Shown here in pieces: positions 44,942 to 56,525 of a stretch of DNA of 64,000 nucleotides (position 1 is its first letter; every line of letters starts with the position of its first letter). A model generated the notes under the pieces. The model searched no databases, was not told the origin of the DNA, and worked only from the letters and a program-made list of their open reading frames with translations. Where the stretch lies: positions 4,072,001 to 4,136,000 of the forward strand of contig NZ_CP108569.1 in assembly GCF_036010505.1 (NCBI RefSeq), read 5' to 3'. Origin of the DNA: Streptomyces sp. NBC_01197. GTDB taxonomy: Bacteria > Actinomycetota > Actinomycetes > Streptomycetales > Streptomycetaceae. The translations under genes and the position numbers were made by a program.

Positions 44942-45346
44942 GTGTCTGCCGTACTCAGCGACAAGCTCAAGGAACTCCTCGACACCCCCGTCTTCGTCAA
45001 CATCGCCACCATCCAGCCCGACGGCAGCCCTCAGGTGAGCCCGGTCTGGGTGAAGCGGGACGGTGACGATGTCCTGATCTCGACCACGACCGACCGCCGC
45101 AAGGAGAAGAATCTCCGCCGCGACCCCCGGGTCACGGTGCTGGTGCAGCCCGCCGACGCCCCCTACTCGTACGCCGAGATCCGGGGTACGGCGACGCTCA
45201 CCACCGACGGCGCCCAGGAACTGATCGACGAGCTGGCGCTGAAGTACCAGGGCAAGCGGTACGCCGAGTTCAACCCGGACTCCGTCAACGACGCCCCCCG
45301 GGTCGTCGTCAGGATCACCCCGCGCAAGGTCGTCGGCCGTATCTGA
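44942..45346 (+). CDS. PPOX-class F420-dependent oxidoreductase
   Basis: A 134-aa flavin/F420-type split-barrel protein: LDTPVFVNIATIQPDGSPQ and VKRDGDDVLISTTTDRRK. GGAGG lies 8 nt before GTG 44942, better supported than an ATG 69 nt earlier. The substrate is unknown. The following 240 bp before cysS contain imperfect GGATCCCGGGGAG repeats. Confidence 0.85.
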   Translation: MSAVLSDKLKELLDTPVFVNIATIQPDGSPQVSPVWVKRDGDDVLISTTTDRRKEKNLRRDPRVTVLVQPADAPYSYAEIRGTATLTTDGAQELIDELALKYQGKRYAEFNPDSVNDAPRVVVRITPRKVVGRI

Positions 45347-45585
45347 GGGCCGGATCCCGGGGAGCCCGATGGCCGGGTCCCGGGGAGCCCAGGATCCCGG
45401 GGAAAGCGGGCCGGATCCTGGGAAAGCGGGGCCGGGCCCCCGGGGGGAGTGCCCGCCCGAGCTCCCGTTCAGCGGCTGTTCACCGGCTGCCGGACGGGAG
45501 CTCCGGGGCACTGTTGCGTCACACTTCCCTGCCCCGTTGCCCAAAGGGTCGCGGGGCACTGGTATGGGCCCACTACCCTGGTGCA

Positions 45586-46986
<1,401 letters not shown>

Positions 46987-47070
46987 TGCCCGCGGTGAGC
47001 GCCGCGCCGCCGATCGCGGCACACTTTCCTATACGTAGTACGTACTGAGCAGCAGAGAAACAGGTAGGTC

Positions 47071-48027
47071 ATGGCCGGGAACAGCCAGCGCAGGAACCGC
47101 CGCACGTCCAACAAGAAGGGCGCGCAGGTCGGCAGCGGGGGCCAGCGACGCCGCGGCCTGGAGGGGAAGGGTCCGACGCCGCCCGCGTCCGAACGCAAGG
47201 GGCACAAGAAGAACCGCATCGCCGGCGCCCAGGCCCGGCAGGCCGCGGCCCGCCGCCCGGCGCCGCGCCGTGGCGGGGCCAAGGGCACGTCCGAGATGGT
47301 CGTCGGCCGCAACCCGGTCTTCGAGGCGCTGCGCGACGGCGTCCCGGCGGTGACCCTGTACGTCCAGCAGTACATCGACAACGACGAGCGGGTGCGCGAG
47401 GCGCTCCAGCTCGCCGGGCAGCGCGGCAACATCAACCTGATGGAGGCCCCGCGCCCCGAGCTGGACCGGATGACGAACGGCCTGAACCACCAGGGCCTCG
47501 TCCTCCAGGTCCCGCCGTACGAGTACGCGCACCCCGAGGACCTCACCTCCGCCGCGTACGACGCCAACGAGGACCCGCTGATCGTCGCCCTCGACGGGGT
47601 GACCGACCCGCGGAACCTGGGTGCGATCGTCCGCTCCGTCTCCGCGTTCGGCGGCCACGGCGTGGTCGTCCCGGAGCGCCGGGCGGCCGGGATGACTGCG
47701 GGCGCCTGGAAGTCGTCCGCCGGCACGGCCGCGCGTACGCCGGTCTCCCGGGTCACCAACCTGACGCGGGCGCTGGAGGGCTACCAGAAGGCCGGCATCA
47801 CGGTCGTCGGCCTGGCTGCGGACGGCGAACACGAGGTGCAGGACCTGGAGGCGCTGGGCGGCCCGGTCGTCATCGTCATCGGCAGTGAGGGCAAGGGCCT
47901 CGGCCGACTCGTCGGCGAGACCTGCGACTACCGGGTGCGGATCCCGATGCCGGGCGGCGCGGAGTCGCTGAACGCGGGTGTGGCGGCGGGCATCGTCCTG
48001 TACGAGGCGGCGCGCCGCCGCGCCTGA
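47071..48027 (+). CDS. rlmB: 23S rRNA 2'-O-methyltransferase RlmB
   Basis: A 318-aa SpoU/TrmH-family methyltransferase for 23S rRNA. A basic N-terminal tail of about 70 residues is followed by the substrate-binding domain (MVVGRNPVFEALRDG) and the knotted SPOUT domain with motifs RNLGAIVRS, VIGSEGKGL and ESLNAGVAAGIVLYE. Standard cysS-rlmB order. Confidence 0.93.
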   Translation: MAGNSQRRNRRTSNKKGAQVGSGGQRRRGLEGKGPTPPASERKGHKKNRIAGAQARQAAARRPAPRRGGAKGTSEMVVGRNPVFEALRDGVPAVTLYVQQYIDNDERVREALQLAGQRGNINLMEAPRPELDRMTNGLNHQGLVLQVPPYEYAHPEDLTSAAYDANEDPLIVALDGVTDPRNLGAIVRSVSAFGGHGVVVPERRAAGMTAGAWKSSAGTAARTPVSRVTNLTRALEGYQKAGITVVGLAADGEHEVQDLEALGGPVVIVIGSEGKGLGRLVGETCDYRVRIPMPGGAESLNAGVAAGIVLYEAARRRA

Positions 48028-48064
48028 CCGGGAAACCGGAAGCGGGGGCGGGAGCCAGAACGCG

Positions 48065-48108
48065 GCCCGGTGCGCACCGTTCGTCATTACGGACGGTGCG
48101 CACCGGGC
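48065..48108. terminator. long hairpin after rlmB
   Basis: GCCCGGTGCGCACCGT (48065-48080) pairs exactly with 48093-48108; inner bases extend the stem to 20 pairs with a CATT loop. Confidence 0.75.
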
Positions 48109-48318
48109 TGTTGTGGCTGTTGCCGCTCCTGGGGCTCTCGTGGCCCCTGTTGCGGGTGGCCGCTGTTGTGGCTGGTGGGGGCTGCGTGCCTGAAGCCGGG
48201 GGCGGCAGGCCGGATGCTCCGCGGGGAGGCGCTTCGCCTTACGGGGAACGCCTGTTGACGGGTCGCGGACAGATCCGGAGTGTCAAGGCAGTGTCCTAAA
48301 CCTGTGTCACTCGGTTAG

Positions 48319-49950
48319 ATGAGCGTGGACACCAGAACACCCGGGTTCGACGACCTGCCCGCGCTGAGCATGGTCAAGGTGCCGTGCGATCCCGCACAGG
48401 TCGTCGTCAACCACGCCAGCTTCCGGGTGCAGCTCGCACCGAACTCGATTCTGCGGCCCGCCGGTTCGGGCCTGAAGGACACGGCAAGAATCCCCGCGGT
48501 CTCCGGCGCGGGCGGGCGGCGGCGGGCCCCTGTCGTGTGGAGTGGGAAGTCCGCCCCCGACGACACCGGGGCCATCAGACTTCTCCAGGCCGTGCGGAAC
48601 TCCGGCGTCCAGGAGGTCGGTTACGCGTCCGGCCACGAGGCGGGAGCCACCCAGGTCATCCCCCGTGTCGGCGTCGACCAAGCGGACGGCTCCCGGCTCG
48701 GCGGCCCCGGGGGAGAGGGCCCCGGCACGCAGTTGCTGCCCAGGATGCGCGAGGCGGTCGGCGCGTACGACGAGCAGGAGCGCTACTCCGGCGGCCCGTA
48801 CGCGGATGGCGCCGACGATGCCGACGACGCGTTCGACGACGGCCTCGGCTACGGCCCCGACGGCAACGGGAGCGGTACGGAGGCCGGGCGCGGCTCGGAC
48901 GGCGTCCGCCACGCCTACTACCCCGACCGCCGGATGAACCTCGGCGTGGTGCTGCTCCCGCTCCGCGTGTTCCTCGGGTTCATCTCGATGTACGCGGGCA
49001 TGGGCAAGCTCTGCGACCCCGTCTACTTCGACGGCGGCGAACGCGGCTCCATGGTCAAGTGGCTGCACTCGCTGCACCCTTGGGCCCTGGCGAGCCCGCT
49101 CCGTGACTTCGCGCTGTCGCATCCGGTGGGCGCCGGGCTGACCATCGCGTTCCTGCAGGTCGTGGTCGGGGTACTGACCGTACTCGGGCTCTGGCAGCGG
49201 GTCGCGGGGGTCTTCGGCGCGCTGCTCTCCGCTGCGCTCGTCGTCACGGTCAGCTGGCGGACCGTCCCGGTGTACGACGCGCCGGACATCATCTACCTCG
49301 CCGCCTGGTCGCCGCTGATCATCGCGGGTGCGCCGGTCTACTCGATCGACAGCCGCCTTGCGGGCGAGGCCTGGCGCACCCTCGGTCCGCGCTCCGAACT
49401 CGCCGAGCTGCGGCGGCGGGTGCTGCGGCGCGGCGCCGTTGTCGCATCGGTGGTCGTAGGACTGACGCTGATCATCGGCGCGGTGCTGGGCGGCGCCGTG
49501 CGCTCCGCCGAGGTCGTGACCGTACCGGGTCCGAACACCGATCCCACCAACCGGCTGCCGGGACAGCCGCTGCCGCAGGAGCCCGGCGCATCGGGCAGCC
49601 CGTCGCAGCAGCGCACGTCCAGGGCGCCCGCACCGTCCGCGAGCGGCGCCGCTCATCCCTCGGCGAAGTCGTCGACGCCCGCCACGGTCCGGGAGAGCGC
49701 GACCGCCGGCACCACGGGCCGCCAGCAGCCCAGCGAGACCCAGGGCACCGGCCGGCAGCCATCGCAGCAACAGCAGCAACAGGCTCCGCCGCCCCCGGCA
49801 GCGACCAGCGCGGGTCCCTCGGCGTCCGGCGGGACCAGCACCGGCGGCGGCGCCAACGGCGGCTCCGGTACGTCGGGTGGTGGCGCGGGCGGCAGTTCGT
49901 CCAGCGGGGGAGGAAGCAACAAGAACCCGATCGGTGGCCTTCTCGGCTGA
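48319..49950 (+). CDS. DoxX-family membrane protein with long N- and C-terminal extensions
   Basis: A 543-aa protein. Residues about 1-205 are hydrophilic and acidic, with poorly conserved DGADDADDAFDDG. Residues about 210-395 hold about four to five membrane helices of the DoxX type (VVLLPLRVFLGFISMYAGMG). The tail from about 405 is Ser/Gly/Pro/Gln-rich, ending GGSNKNPIGGLLG. It is in the expected chromosomal place after rlmB. Function unknown; DoxX proteins are linked to oxidative stress. Confidence 0.82.
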   Translation: MSVDTRTPGFDDLPALSMVKVPCDPAQVVVNHASFRVQLAPNSILRPAGSGLKDTARIPAVSGAGGRRRAPVVWSGKSAPDDTGAIRLLQAVRNSGVQEVGYASGHEAGATQVIPRVGVDQADGSRLGGPGGEGPGTQLLPRMREAVGAYDEQERYSGGPYADGADDADDAFDDGLGYGPDGNGSGTEAGRGSDGVRHAYYPDRRMNLGVVLLPLRVFLGFISMYAGMGKLCDPVYFDGGERGSMVKWLHSLHPWALASPLRDFALSHPVGAGLTIAFLQVVVGVLTVLGLWQRVAGVFGALLSAALVVTVSWRTVPVYDAPDIIYLAAWSPLIIAGAPVYSIDSRLAGEAWRTLGPRSELAELRRRVLRRGAVVASVVVGLTLIIGAVLGGAVRSAEVVTVPGPNTDPTNRLPGQPLPQEPGASGSPSQQRTSRAPAPSASGAAHPSAKSSTPATVRESATAGTTGRQQPSETQGTGRQPSQQQQQQAPPPPAATSAGPSASGGTSTGGGANGGSGTSGGGAGGSSSSGGGSNKNPIGGLLG

Positions 49951-50000
49951 CGGAGGCGCAGGGGCGTCGGGGTGCCGGGGGCCCCGTAGGTGCGTAGGTA

Positions 50001-50026
50001 GGGGCGATCGCGTGGGCGGTCGCCCC
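50001..50026. terminator. hairpin after the DoxX gene
   Basis: GGGGCGATCGC (50001-50011) and GCGGTCGCCCC (50016-50026) form an 11-pair stem with one G-U and a 4-nt loop, between converging genes. Confidence 0.6.
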
Positions 50027-50109
50027 TTACTCGTGACTTTCCCGCGGCTGTGCGGGGAGTTGAGGTGTGGCCCCGCCCAGCAGGGAGCGTCACAGGGCCG
50101 CGTGGTGGC

Positions 50110-50847
50110 TCAGGTGGGGCCGCCGAGTTCTTTCGCCGCCTCGGTGAGGTCCTTGGCGGTGTCGATGGCCCGCCAGTACGCGCCGTGCGGCAGCGGGTAG
50201 CCGGCCAGCCTGCGCTCGCGGGCGAGCCGGGGGAACGTGGACCGCTCGTGGTCGCCGCGGTCCGGGAGAAGGGGCGTGAAGCCCGCGGAGAAGACGTAGA
50301 TGCCCGCGTTGATGAGGTAGGGCGACGGGGGCGACTCGATGAAGTCCAGCACATGCCCGAACTGGTCCGTCTCGACCGCGCCCCACGGGATCCGGGGCCG
50401 GGCGAGAGCGAGCGTGGCGACGGCATCGCGCTCGGCGTGGAAGGCGGCCATCTCGCGCAGTGAGAAGCGCGTCCAGATGTCGCCGTTCGTCGCGTACCAG
50501 GGCCGGTCTGGGTGGGGCAGATGTGCGGCGGCGTATTTGAGACCGCCGCCGCGCCCGAGCGGTTCGGACTCGACGACGGTCGTGACCCGCAGGGGCAACT
50601 CGGCGGAGTCCAGCCACTCCTGGAGCACTTCGGCGAGATGGCCGCAGGAGATGACGGCGTCGGTGACACCCTCGGATGCCAGCCAGGCCAGCTGATGGCC
50701 GATGATCGGCGTGCCGGTGCCCGGGATCTCGACCATCGGCTTGGGCCGGTCGTCGGTGTACGGGCGCAGCCGGGAGCCCTGGCCGCCCGCCAGAACCACG
50801 GCCTGCGTGGGCAGCGCGTGAGCGTGAGGATCAGCGGTCGTCATCAT
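50110..50847 (-). CDS. nucleotide-sugar pyrophosphorylase-like nucleotidyltransferase
   Basis: A 245-aa NTP_transferase protein: VVLAGGQGSRLRPYTDDRPKP is the nucleotide-binding loop, and GDIWTRF holds the metal-site Asp. It activates a sugar phosphate, but the sugar is not evident. TAGGGT is 7 nt before ATG 50847 on the minus strand (leaderless). The start lies within a perfect inverted repeat. Confidence 0.85.
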   Translation of the reverse strand: MMTTADPHAHALPTQAVVLAGGQGSRLRPYTDDRPKPMVEIPGTGTPIIGHQLAWLASEGVTDAVISCGHLAEVLQEWLDSAELPLRVTTVVESEPLGRGGGLKYAAAHLPHPDRPWYATNGDIWTRFSLREMAAFHAERDAVATLALARPRIPWGAVETDQFGHVLDFIESPPSPYLINAGIYVFSAGFTPLLPDRGDHERSTFPRLARERRLAGYPLPHGAYWRAIDTAKDLTEAAKELGGPT

Positions 50848-50879
50848 GAGGCGCACCCTACGACCTGGTGCGCCTCATG
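50845..50879. promoter_or_regulatory. 13-bp inverted repeat over the nucleotidyltransferase start
   Basis: CATGAGGCGCACC (50845-50857) and GGTGCGCCTCATG (50867-50879) are exact complements with a 9-bp centre that contains most of the -10 box. It could be an operator; if transcription starts upstream, a hairpin would sequester the start codon. Confidence 0.55.
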
Positions 50880-50990
50880 ACGTCGGTGCTCGGCCGACCT
50901 CGGTGCTCGGCCGACGTCGCTGCCGGGCTGACGCCCGTACGTGGCCGGCGTCGTACCCGTACCCGGCATGGAGTCAGTCCCGGCATGACG

Positions 50991-51404
50991 TCAGTGCTGG
51001 TGCGCGACCCCGTACGCGAAGGAGGTGTCGCAGACCGGGCGGGAGAACGACTGGGCGCGCGTCGGCCCGTACCGCTCGACGGCGGCACGGCCCAGCGAGC
51101 GGGCGATCGACATGCAGTGGCTCGCCAGGGAGGGTCGGCTCTCGACCTCACGCTGGAGGTGCGTGAGCGCCGTACCCGGATCCTTCTCCTGGAGCTCGGT
51201 GAGGAGCTTGTCGCGCAGAATGTCCTGCGGGGTACGGGTCTTGGCGCGTACCGACACCTCCTTGGTGGCGGCGGTCAGCATCTGCGTGCCGTTGGAGGTG
51301 CCTGCCCACGGGACGCGGGTGACCGCGAGCGTCCCGGAGAGAACCAGGACGACGGGCAGGACGAGTGCGAGAGTTCGGCCGATTCGGCGGGCTGTGTGGG
51401 TCAC
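50991..51404 (-). CDS. small secreted or membrane-anchored protein
   Basis: A 137-aa protein with an N-terminal membrane or signal helix (about residues 8-30) and a helical extracytoplasmic part containing two Cys (SHCMSIA and SRPVCDTS) that could pair. The family recurs before msiK in streptomycetes as far as I recall. Function unknown. Confidence 0.7.
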   Translation of the reverse strand: MTHTARRIGRTLALVLPVVLVLSGTLAVTRVPWAGTSNGTQMLTAATKEVSVRAKTRTPQDILRDKLLTELQEKDPGTALTHLQREVESRPSLASHCMSIARSLGRAAVERYGPTRAQSFSRPVCDTSFAYGVAHQH

Positions 51405-51546
51405 GCTGTGGAGCGTAGCGGGCGGTGATGATTTGGCGACATTTAGTCACTCGTGCGGGGGATGGTTCGAGTTTGCTTTTCGAATCACGTGTTGACGGCC
51501 CACTGCGAAATGCCCGCTCTGCCGGGGTGTTTACCGGGAACGCGCC

Positions 51547-51584
51547 GCGGCCCCGCACCTCCGGGTGAGGGAGGGCGGGGCCGC
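51547..51584. terminator. hairpin downstream of msiK
   Basis: GCGGCCCCGC (51547-51556) pairs with GCGGGGCCGC (51575-51584). Direct repeats of GGAGAACCC and CAGAGTCCT types fill 51609-51690 just after the msiK stop. Confidence 0.6.
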
Positions 51585-51685
51585 AACGCGTCGTTGATCC
51601 GTCAGTCGTTGAGGAGAACCCGGAGGAGAACCCCGGAGGAGAACATTCAGAGTCCTCAGAGACCTCAGAGTCCTCAGAGCCGGAC

Positions 51686-52819
<1,134 letters not shown>

Positions 52820-53000
52820 GGGTGTGCGCTCCTTCACCGGCAGGAACGTGCCGGACGATCCGAGTAAAGGTGAGTGGTGTAGTCCACACGGGTGAACTGC
52901 AACGAGACGCTACCTGGCGGTTTGCGGTCTGTCAGTAGTTCGGGGCCGGGCAAATTTCCGACAGAGTCACGCCCGCACTGCGGTTAGAATGCTCCGACAC

Positions 53001-53074
53001 GCCTCCTTAGCTCAGCTGGCCAGAGCAACGCACTTGTAATGCGTAGGTCATCGGTTCGAATCCGATAGGGGGCT
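53001..53074 (+). tRNA. tRNA-Thr (anticodon UGU)
   Basis: A full cloverleaf can be drawn. The acceptor GCCTCCT pairs with AGGGGGC, the D arm holds AGCTCAGCTGG, the anticodon stem ACGCA/TGCGT encloses CTTGTAA with anticodon TGT, and the T arm is ATCGG-TTCGAAT-CCGAT. CCA is not encoded. Its 3' half is repeated at 59031, making it an integration target. Confidence 0.95.
53033..53073 (+). repeat. attL: tRNA-Thr 3' half
   Basis: A 41-bp stretch from the anticodon loop to the end of the acceptor stem recurs at 59031-59071 with two mismatches. Anticodon-loop-to-3'-end repeats are typical att sites of tyrosine-recombinase elements. Confidence 0.8.
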
Positions 53075-53079
53075 CGAAG

Positions 53080-53116
53080 AAACCCCAGGTCGCAGCGCTC
53101 GTGACCTGGGGTTTTT
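53080..53116 (+). terminator. terminator after tRNA-Thr
   Basis: AAACCCCAGGTC (53080-53091) pairs with GACCTGGGGTTT (53103-53114), followed by T residues. A second, similar terminator follows the att copy at the other end (59079-59116). Confidence 0.85.
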
Positions 53117-53269
53117 CATGGCCGGGGCGCGACGATCCGCACGACAGGGATGCCGTGGAAGTGCTTGCGTGAGCGATGCGTGAGCGGAGCGGCTCTGCGA
53201 CCTACTTGTCGGGCCGCTTGCCCGTGCCCTTGTCGGTCTTCGGTTCCGTCCAGACGGGAGCCTTGGGCC

Positions 53270-53412
53270 GAGCCGACGAGAGCCGATGTGGGGCTTGAGG
53301 TGGACGCGGATGTCGGTTTCGTAGCGGTTCAGCCCGGACTTGCGGATCCGTTTGCCCGCCAGCCACCGGTCGAGCCACTCGGCGACGGTCAGGCTGCCGC
53401 CCTGTCGTGGCC
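53270..53412 (-). pseudogene. integrase (tyrosine recombinase) N-terminal fragment
   Basis: Read on the minus strand: SLTVAEWLDRWLAGKRIRKS followed by GLNRYETDIRVHLKPHIGSR, the core-binding domain of Streptomyces phage or AICE integrases. The frame is lost right after, and no catalytic R-H-R-Y domain is found before attL. The position next to the att site is as expected. Confidence 0.7.
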
Positions 53413-53479
53413 CAGGGTCCGAGAGCGTCTGGCCGCCACGGACAGTACGAGCCGCCCGTGGCAGGCCGCCCTCACCACC

Positions 53480-53880
53480 GTCGAGCACATCCGCACACCC
53501 TCCACCACGGCGACTCGCCTGCCGCACAGGCCCACATCACCGCACCCGCCGAAACCATCGACGCCCTGCCCCTGCTCGCCCACGCCCTGCAGGGAGGAAC
53601 TCTGCCGGGCAGCAGCTGCCTTCGAACGCGCCTCCCGCTCCCGTGTCCACGCCGAAAACCAGCACGCCGCCCGGCTGCGCGGAGCGGTCAAGGACATGCT
53701 CCGCACGACCCCGCCCACAGCCCGGATGGCACGCTCCTGGCCCTGTTCCTCGACACGATCGTCCTCGCCGTCGTCCACCGCCCGATGACACGACCTGCAC
53801 CGACACGGCCAACAGGTCAGCGCAGCACGCGAAGCCCTCACCGGGCAGCCCGTCACCGGGTATTGACGATTTCCTGTCCG
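53480..53880 (+). pseudogene. frameshifted remnant, possibly relaxase C terminus
   Basis: Protein-like pieces occur in successive frames: HITAPAETIDALPLLAHALQ, then AFERASRSRVHAENQHAARL, then DGTLLALFLDTIVLAVV. Together they resemble the C-terminal helical part of actinobacterial plasmid relaxases, broken by at least two frameshifts. Identification is tentative. Confidence 0.35.
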
Positions 53881-54114
53881 TGAGTCTGGCCGCCCTGGAG
53901 GAGTCCGATGGCCATACAAATTGGATGCGGTATCGGTGGGCACAAACGCTGATCGAGCGTGCCGCGATCCTTGGGGCTACTTGAGAGCTAGAAGGGCGTG
54001 GATTGCTTTTGGCCTCGATCGGAGTGCATGTCTGGCGTGGGCTCCTTGCTGGTAGCCTCCCTTGCCGCGCCCAAGAACCGTTCCCCGCTGAGTTCCCGGG
54101 CTTCCTTGTTGCGC

Positions 54115-54444
54115 ATGAGTAAATCCCCCATTGAGAACGCCCAGCTCGCAGCCGTGGAGATGCGCTACATATTCACGGTCAGTGCTTCCCGCTCCTTTCC
54201 AGAGGCCTGGCAAGATCGCTCGATGCTCTCCATTACCGCCCGCGACAGGGGGGCCATCAAGCTCGCGCAGGTCACGCCTCTGACTTCGATAACCAGTTAC
54301 GAGCTCCGCAACCTGTCGACCGCGTGGGGGGATTCCTCTCTTGCCTCGGCCATAGCCTCAGTGGAGCCCATCAACCTCCGCTACCGCGGTTCGGGCCACC
54401 TCGATGAACCAAACAGCGACTTTGACGTCCAGCTCGGGCTGTGA
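54115..54444 (+). CDS. hypothetical protein in the island
   Basis: A 109-aa reading frame from ATG 54115 (MSKSPIENAQLAAVEMRY). Third-position GC is lower than in core genes. The frame stays open upstream to 53998. No family is recognised and no clear ribosome site is seen. It might be the remnant of an immunity or phage protein. Confidence 0.3.
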   Translation: MSKSPIENAQLAAVEMRYIFTVSASRSFPEAWQDRSMLSITARDRGAIKLAQVTPLTSITSYELRNLSTAWGDSSLASAIASVEPINLRYRGSGHLDEPNSDFDVQLGL

Positions 54445-55130
54445 AGGAGAGCACGCTTCGGGTGGAGGAGTTGCTGTTCCCGTCGATCGCGAACATCGCG
54501 ATTGCGTGAGTGTGGTGCATTGCCGCAGGTACCTGGTGTCCGGGTTGCAGGGCGTGGTCCGATCGGTCACGGCTCCCACCTGCGTTTCCCGCTGACGGGC
54601 CGAGCGCGGGACAATCCGACGTAGTCGAGTTGCTTGCCGGAACGCCGAGTGGGGACACCGCACGTTCGCCGGGCAGAGACCCGGCCTGACCGAATTCACG
54701 ACCAGCGGACCGAGCGACTGCGCCCCCCTGGTCGCGATCGGTCTCGCCCTCGCAGGCCCGGCCGGCACCCCCGGGCATCGTCGGCGCGCCGGTCAGTCGC
54801 CGCGCAGTCTTGCGGCTGATTTCTCACAGGGGAACGCGTGACGCATTATTTCCATATTCGATTTCCGTTGTCGGGGCACTCACTTTCGAAGAAACAATTC
54901 TGCATCAAGAAGGGACGATTCTGCATCGTCTGGGATCGCCGTGAAGGCCTGAAGCTTGGTGTTATCTGATTCCTGTAACTCCTCGCGATGCCTGAAGAGG
55001 TATCGACTCGCCCCAATCTTTGGAATTCCGCGACCCCTTCAATGTGTAATATGCGGGCGACATACGACGGCTTCCGGGGAGCCCGGAAAGGCTCGGAAGT
55101 CGCCGCCTCTCAAAGAGAAATCGGTTTCTG
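54445..55130. other. AT-richer gene-poor region upstream of the DUF3494 gene
   Basis: I see no convincing gene in these 686 bp. ATTCTGCATC occurs at 54897-54906 and 54918-54927, 21 bp apart or two helical turns, in AT-rich sequence. This may hold the promoter of the DUF3494 gene. Confidence 0.4.
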
Positions 55131-56414
55131 ATGAAGCTCAGATCTACTGAGGCTGCACGACGGCGCACTGTTTCGGCCTGGCTCACGGGAACATTCACGG
55201 CGGTTGTTGCCGCCGGAATGGTGGCTGTGGCGCCGGCCCAGGCGTTCGCCACCGCCACTCCCGTGCCGCTGGGTACGGCGGACAGCTTCGCCGTGCTGGC
55301 AGGTCAATCGATCACCAACACCGGCCCTTCCGTGATCACTGGGGATATCGGGGTCAGCCCTGGAACGGCCATCAGTGGATTCCCGCCGGGAATCGTGAAC
55401 GGGGCCCAGCACTCGGCGGACGCCGTCGCGCTCCAGGCCAAGTCCGACCTGGTCGCGGCGTTCAACAACGCAGCGGGCCAGGCAACGGACGCCGCGCTTC
55501 CGCCGGACGCCGGAGGGCTGACGCTGGTACCCGGCGTCTACACCGCCTCCTCGACCCTGGGGCTCACCGGCACCCTTACCCTCGACGCCCACGGTGACCC
55601 CAACGCGGTCTGGGTCTTCCAGGTCGGTTCGGGGCTGACGACGGCGTCCGCCAGCCGCGTCTCACTCATCAACGGCGCGCAACCGTGCAACGTGTTCTGG
55701 GAGATCGGCAGTTCGGCCACGCTCGGCACCAACTCGACCTTCGTGGGCAACATCCTGGCCCTGACCTCGATCGGCGCCACCACCGGCGCCAGCATCGACG
55801 GCCGGGCGCTGGCACGTAACGGCTCGGTCACCCTGGACACCAACCGCATCACGCGGCCCACCTGCTCCACCGGACCCACGGGCGGGACGACGACCGGGAC
55901 GACGGCCGGAACCACGACGGGCGGCACTACCACCGGCACCACGGCCGGAGTGCTGGGCGGAGTGCTGGGCGGAGTCCTGACCGGCGGTACGACGGGCGGC
56001 ACTTCCACGGGTGGAGTGCTGGGCGGAGTACTGGGCGGAGCCCTGACAGGCGGCACCATCGGCGGAACCTCGGGAGGCGGGGGCACCACCGGGAGCACCA
56101 CCGGGAACATCGCAGGCAACACCTCAGGAAACGTCGCCGGCAACACCACGGGCGGCGGAAACGCCGGCAACACCACGGGTGGCGGAAACGGCGGCAAGCC
56201 TGGCCACGACCATGGCGGCAAGCCTGGCCACGACCATGGCGGCAAGCCTGGCCACGACCATGGCGGCAAGCCTGGCCACGACCATGGCGGCTACGGCGGC
56301 GACAACGGCGGCTACGGCGACAAGCCCGAGCAGCATGGCGGCTACGGCGACAAGCCCGAGCAGCACGGCGGCTACGGCGACAAGCCCGAGCAGCACGGCG
56401 GCTACGAAGGCTAG
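55131..56414 (+). CDS. secreted ice-binding-fold (DUF3494) protein with His-rich repeat tail
   Basis: A 427-aa protein. It has a signal peptide (residues 1-40, cleavage near AQAFATA), then a DUF3494/ice-binding-like beta-solenoid domain (about residues 48-245), recognised from LGTADSFAVLAGQSITNTG, GDIGVSPG and TLDAHGDPNAVWVFQVGS. A Thr/Gly-rich linker follows, then four 8-residue GKPGHDHG repeats and three 10-residue GYGDKPEQHG repeats. No sortase signal or membrane anchor is at the C terminus. In non-cold organisms the fold often serves as an adhesin. It heads the island gene set. Confidence 0.82.
   Translation: MKLRSTEAARRRTVSAWLTGTFTAVVAAGMVAVAPAQAFATATPVPLGTADSFAVLAGQSITNTGPSVITGDIGVSPGTAISGFPPGIVNGAQHSADAVALQAKSDLVAAFNNAAGQATDAALPPDAGGLTLVPGVYTASSTLGLTGTLTLDAHGDPNAVWVFQVGSGLTTASASRVSLINGAQPCNVFWEIGSSATLGTNSTFVGNILALTSIGATTGASIDGRALARNGSVTLDTNRITRPTCSTGPTGGTTTGTTAGTTTGGTTTGTTAGVLGGVLGGVLTGGTTGGTSTGGVLGGVLGGALTGGTIGGTSGGGGTTGSTTGNIAGNTSGNVAGNTTGGGNAGNTTGGGNGGKPGHDHGGKPGHDHGGKPGHDHGGKPGHDHGGYGGDNGGYGDKPEQHGGYGDKPEQHGGYGDKPEQHGGYEG
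56193..56399 (+). repeat. 24-bp x4 and 30-bp x3 coding repeats
   Basis: Four near-perfect 24-bp units (56193-56288) encode GKPGHDHG. After a 21-bp spacer, three 30-bp units (56310-56399) encode GYGDKPEQHG. The near-identity at DNA level shows recent expansion. Confidence 0.9.
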
Positions 56415-56525
56415 TTGGCAGCGGCGGCTCGCGCGCTGCCAACTGAACGGCGCGTGGTGGGGCATCTCCTCCTGGCCCCGCCACGCGCTTCCACGAGACG
56501 CACGACAAGAAGAACAGGGCGAGCA

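Noticed and set aside
53977-54213. Minus-strand 78-aa ORF in the island
   Set aside because: No start signal and it lies opposite a slightly better plus-strand frame; neither is convincing.
54371-54778. Minus-strand ORFs of about 135 aa in the island
   Set aside because: Composition resembles random GC-rich frames and no family is recognisable.
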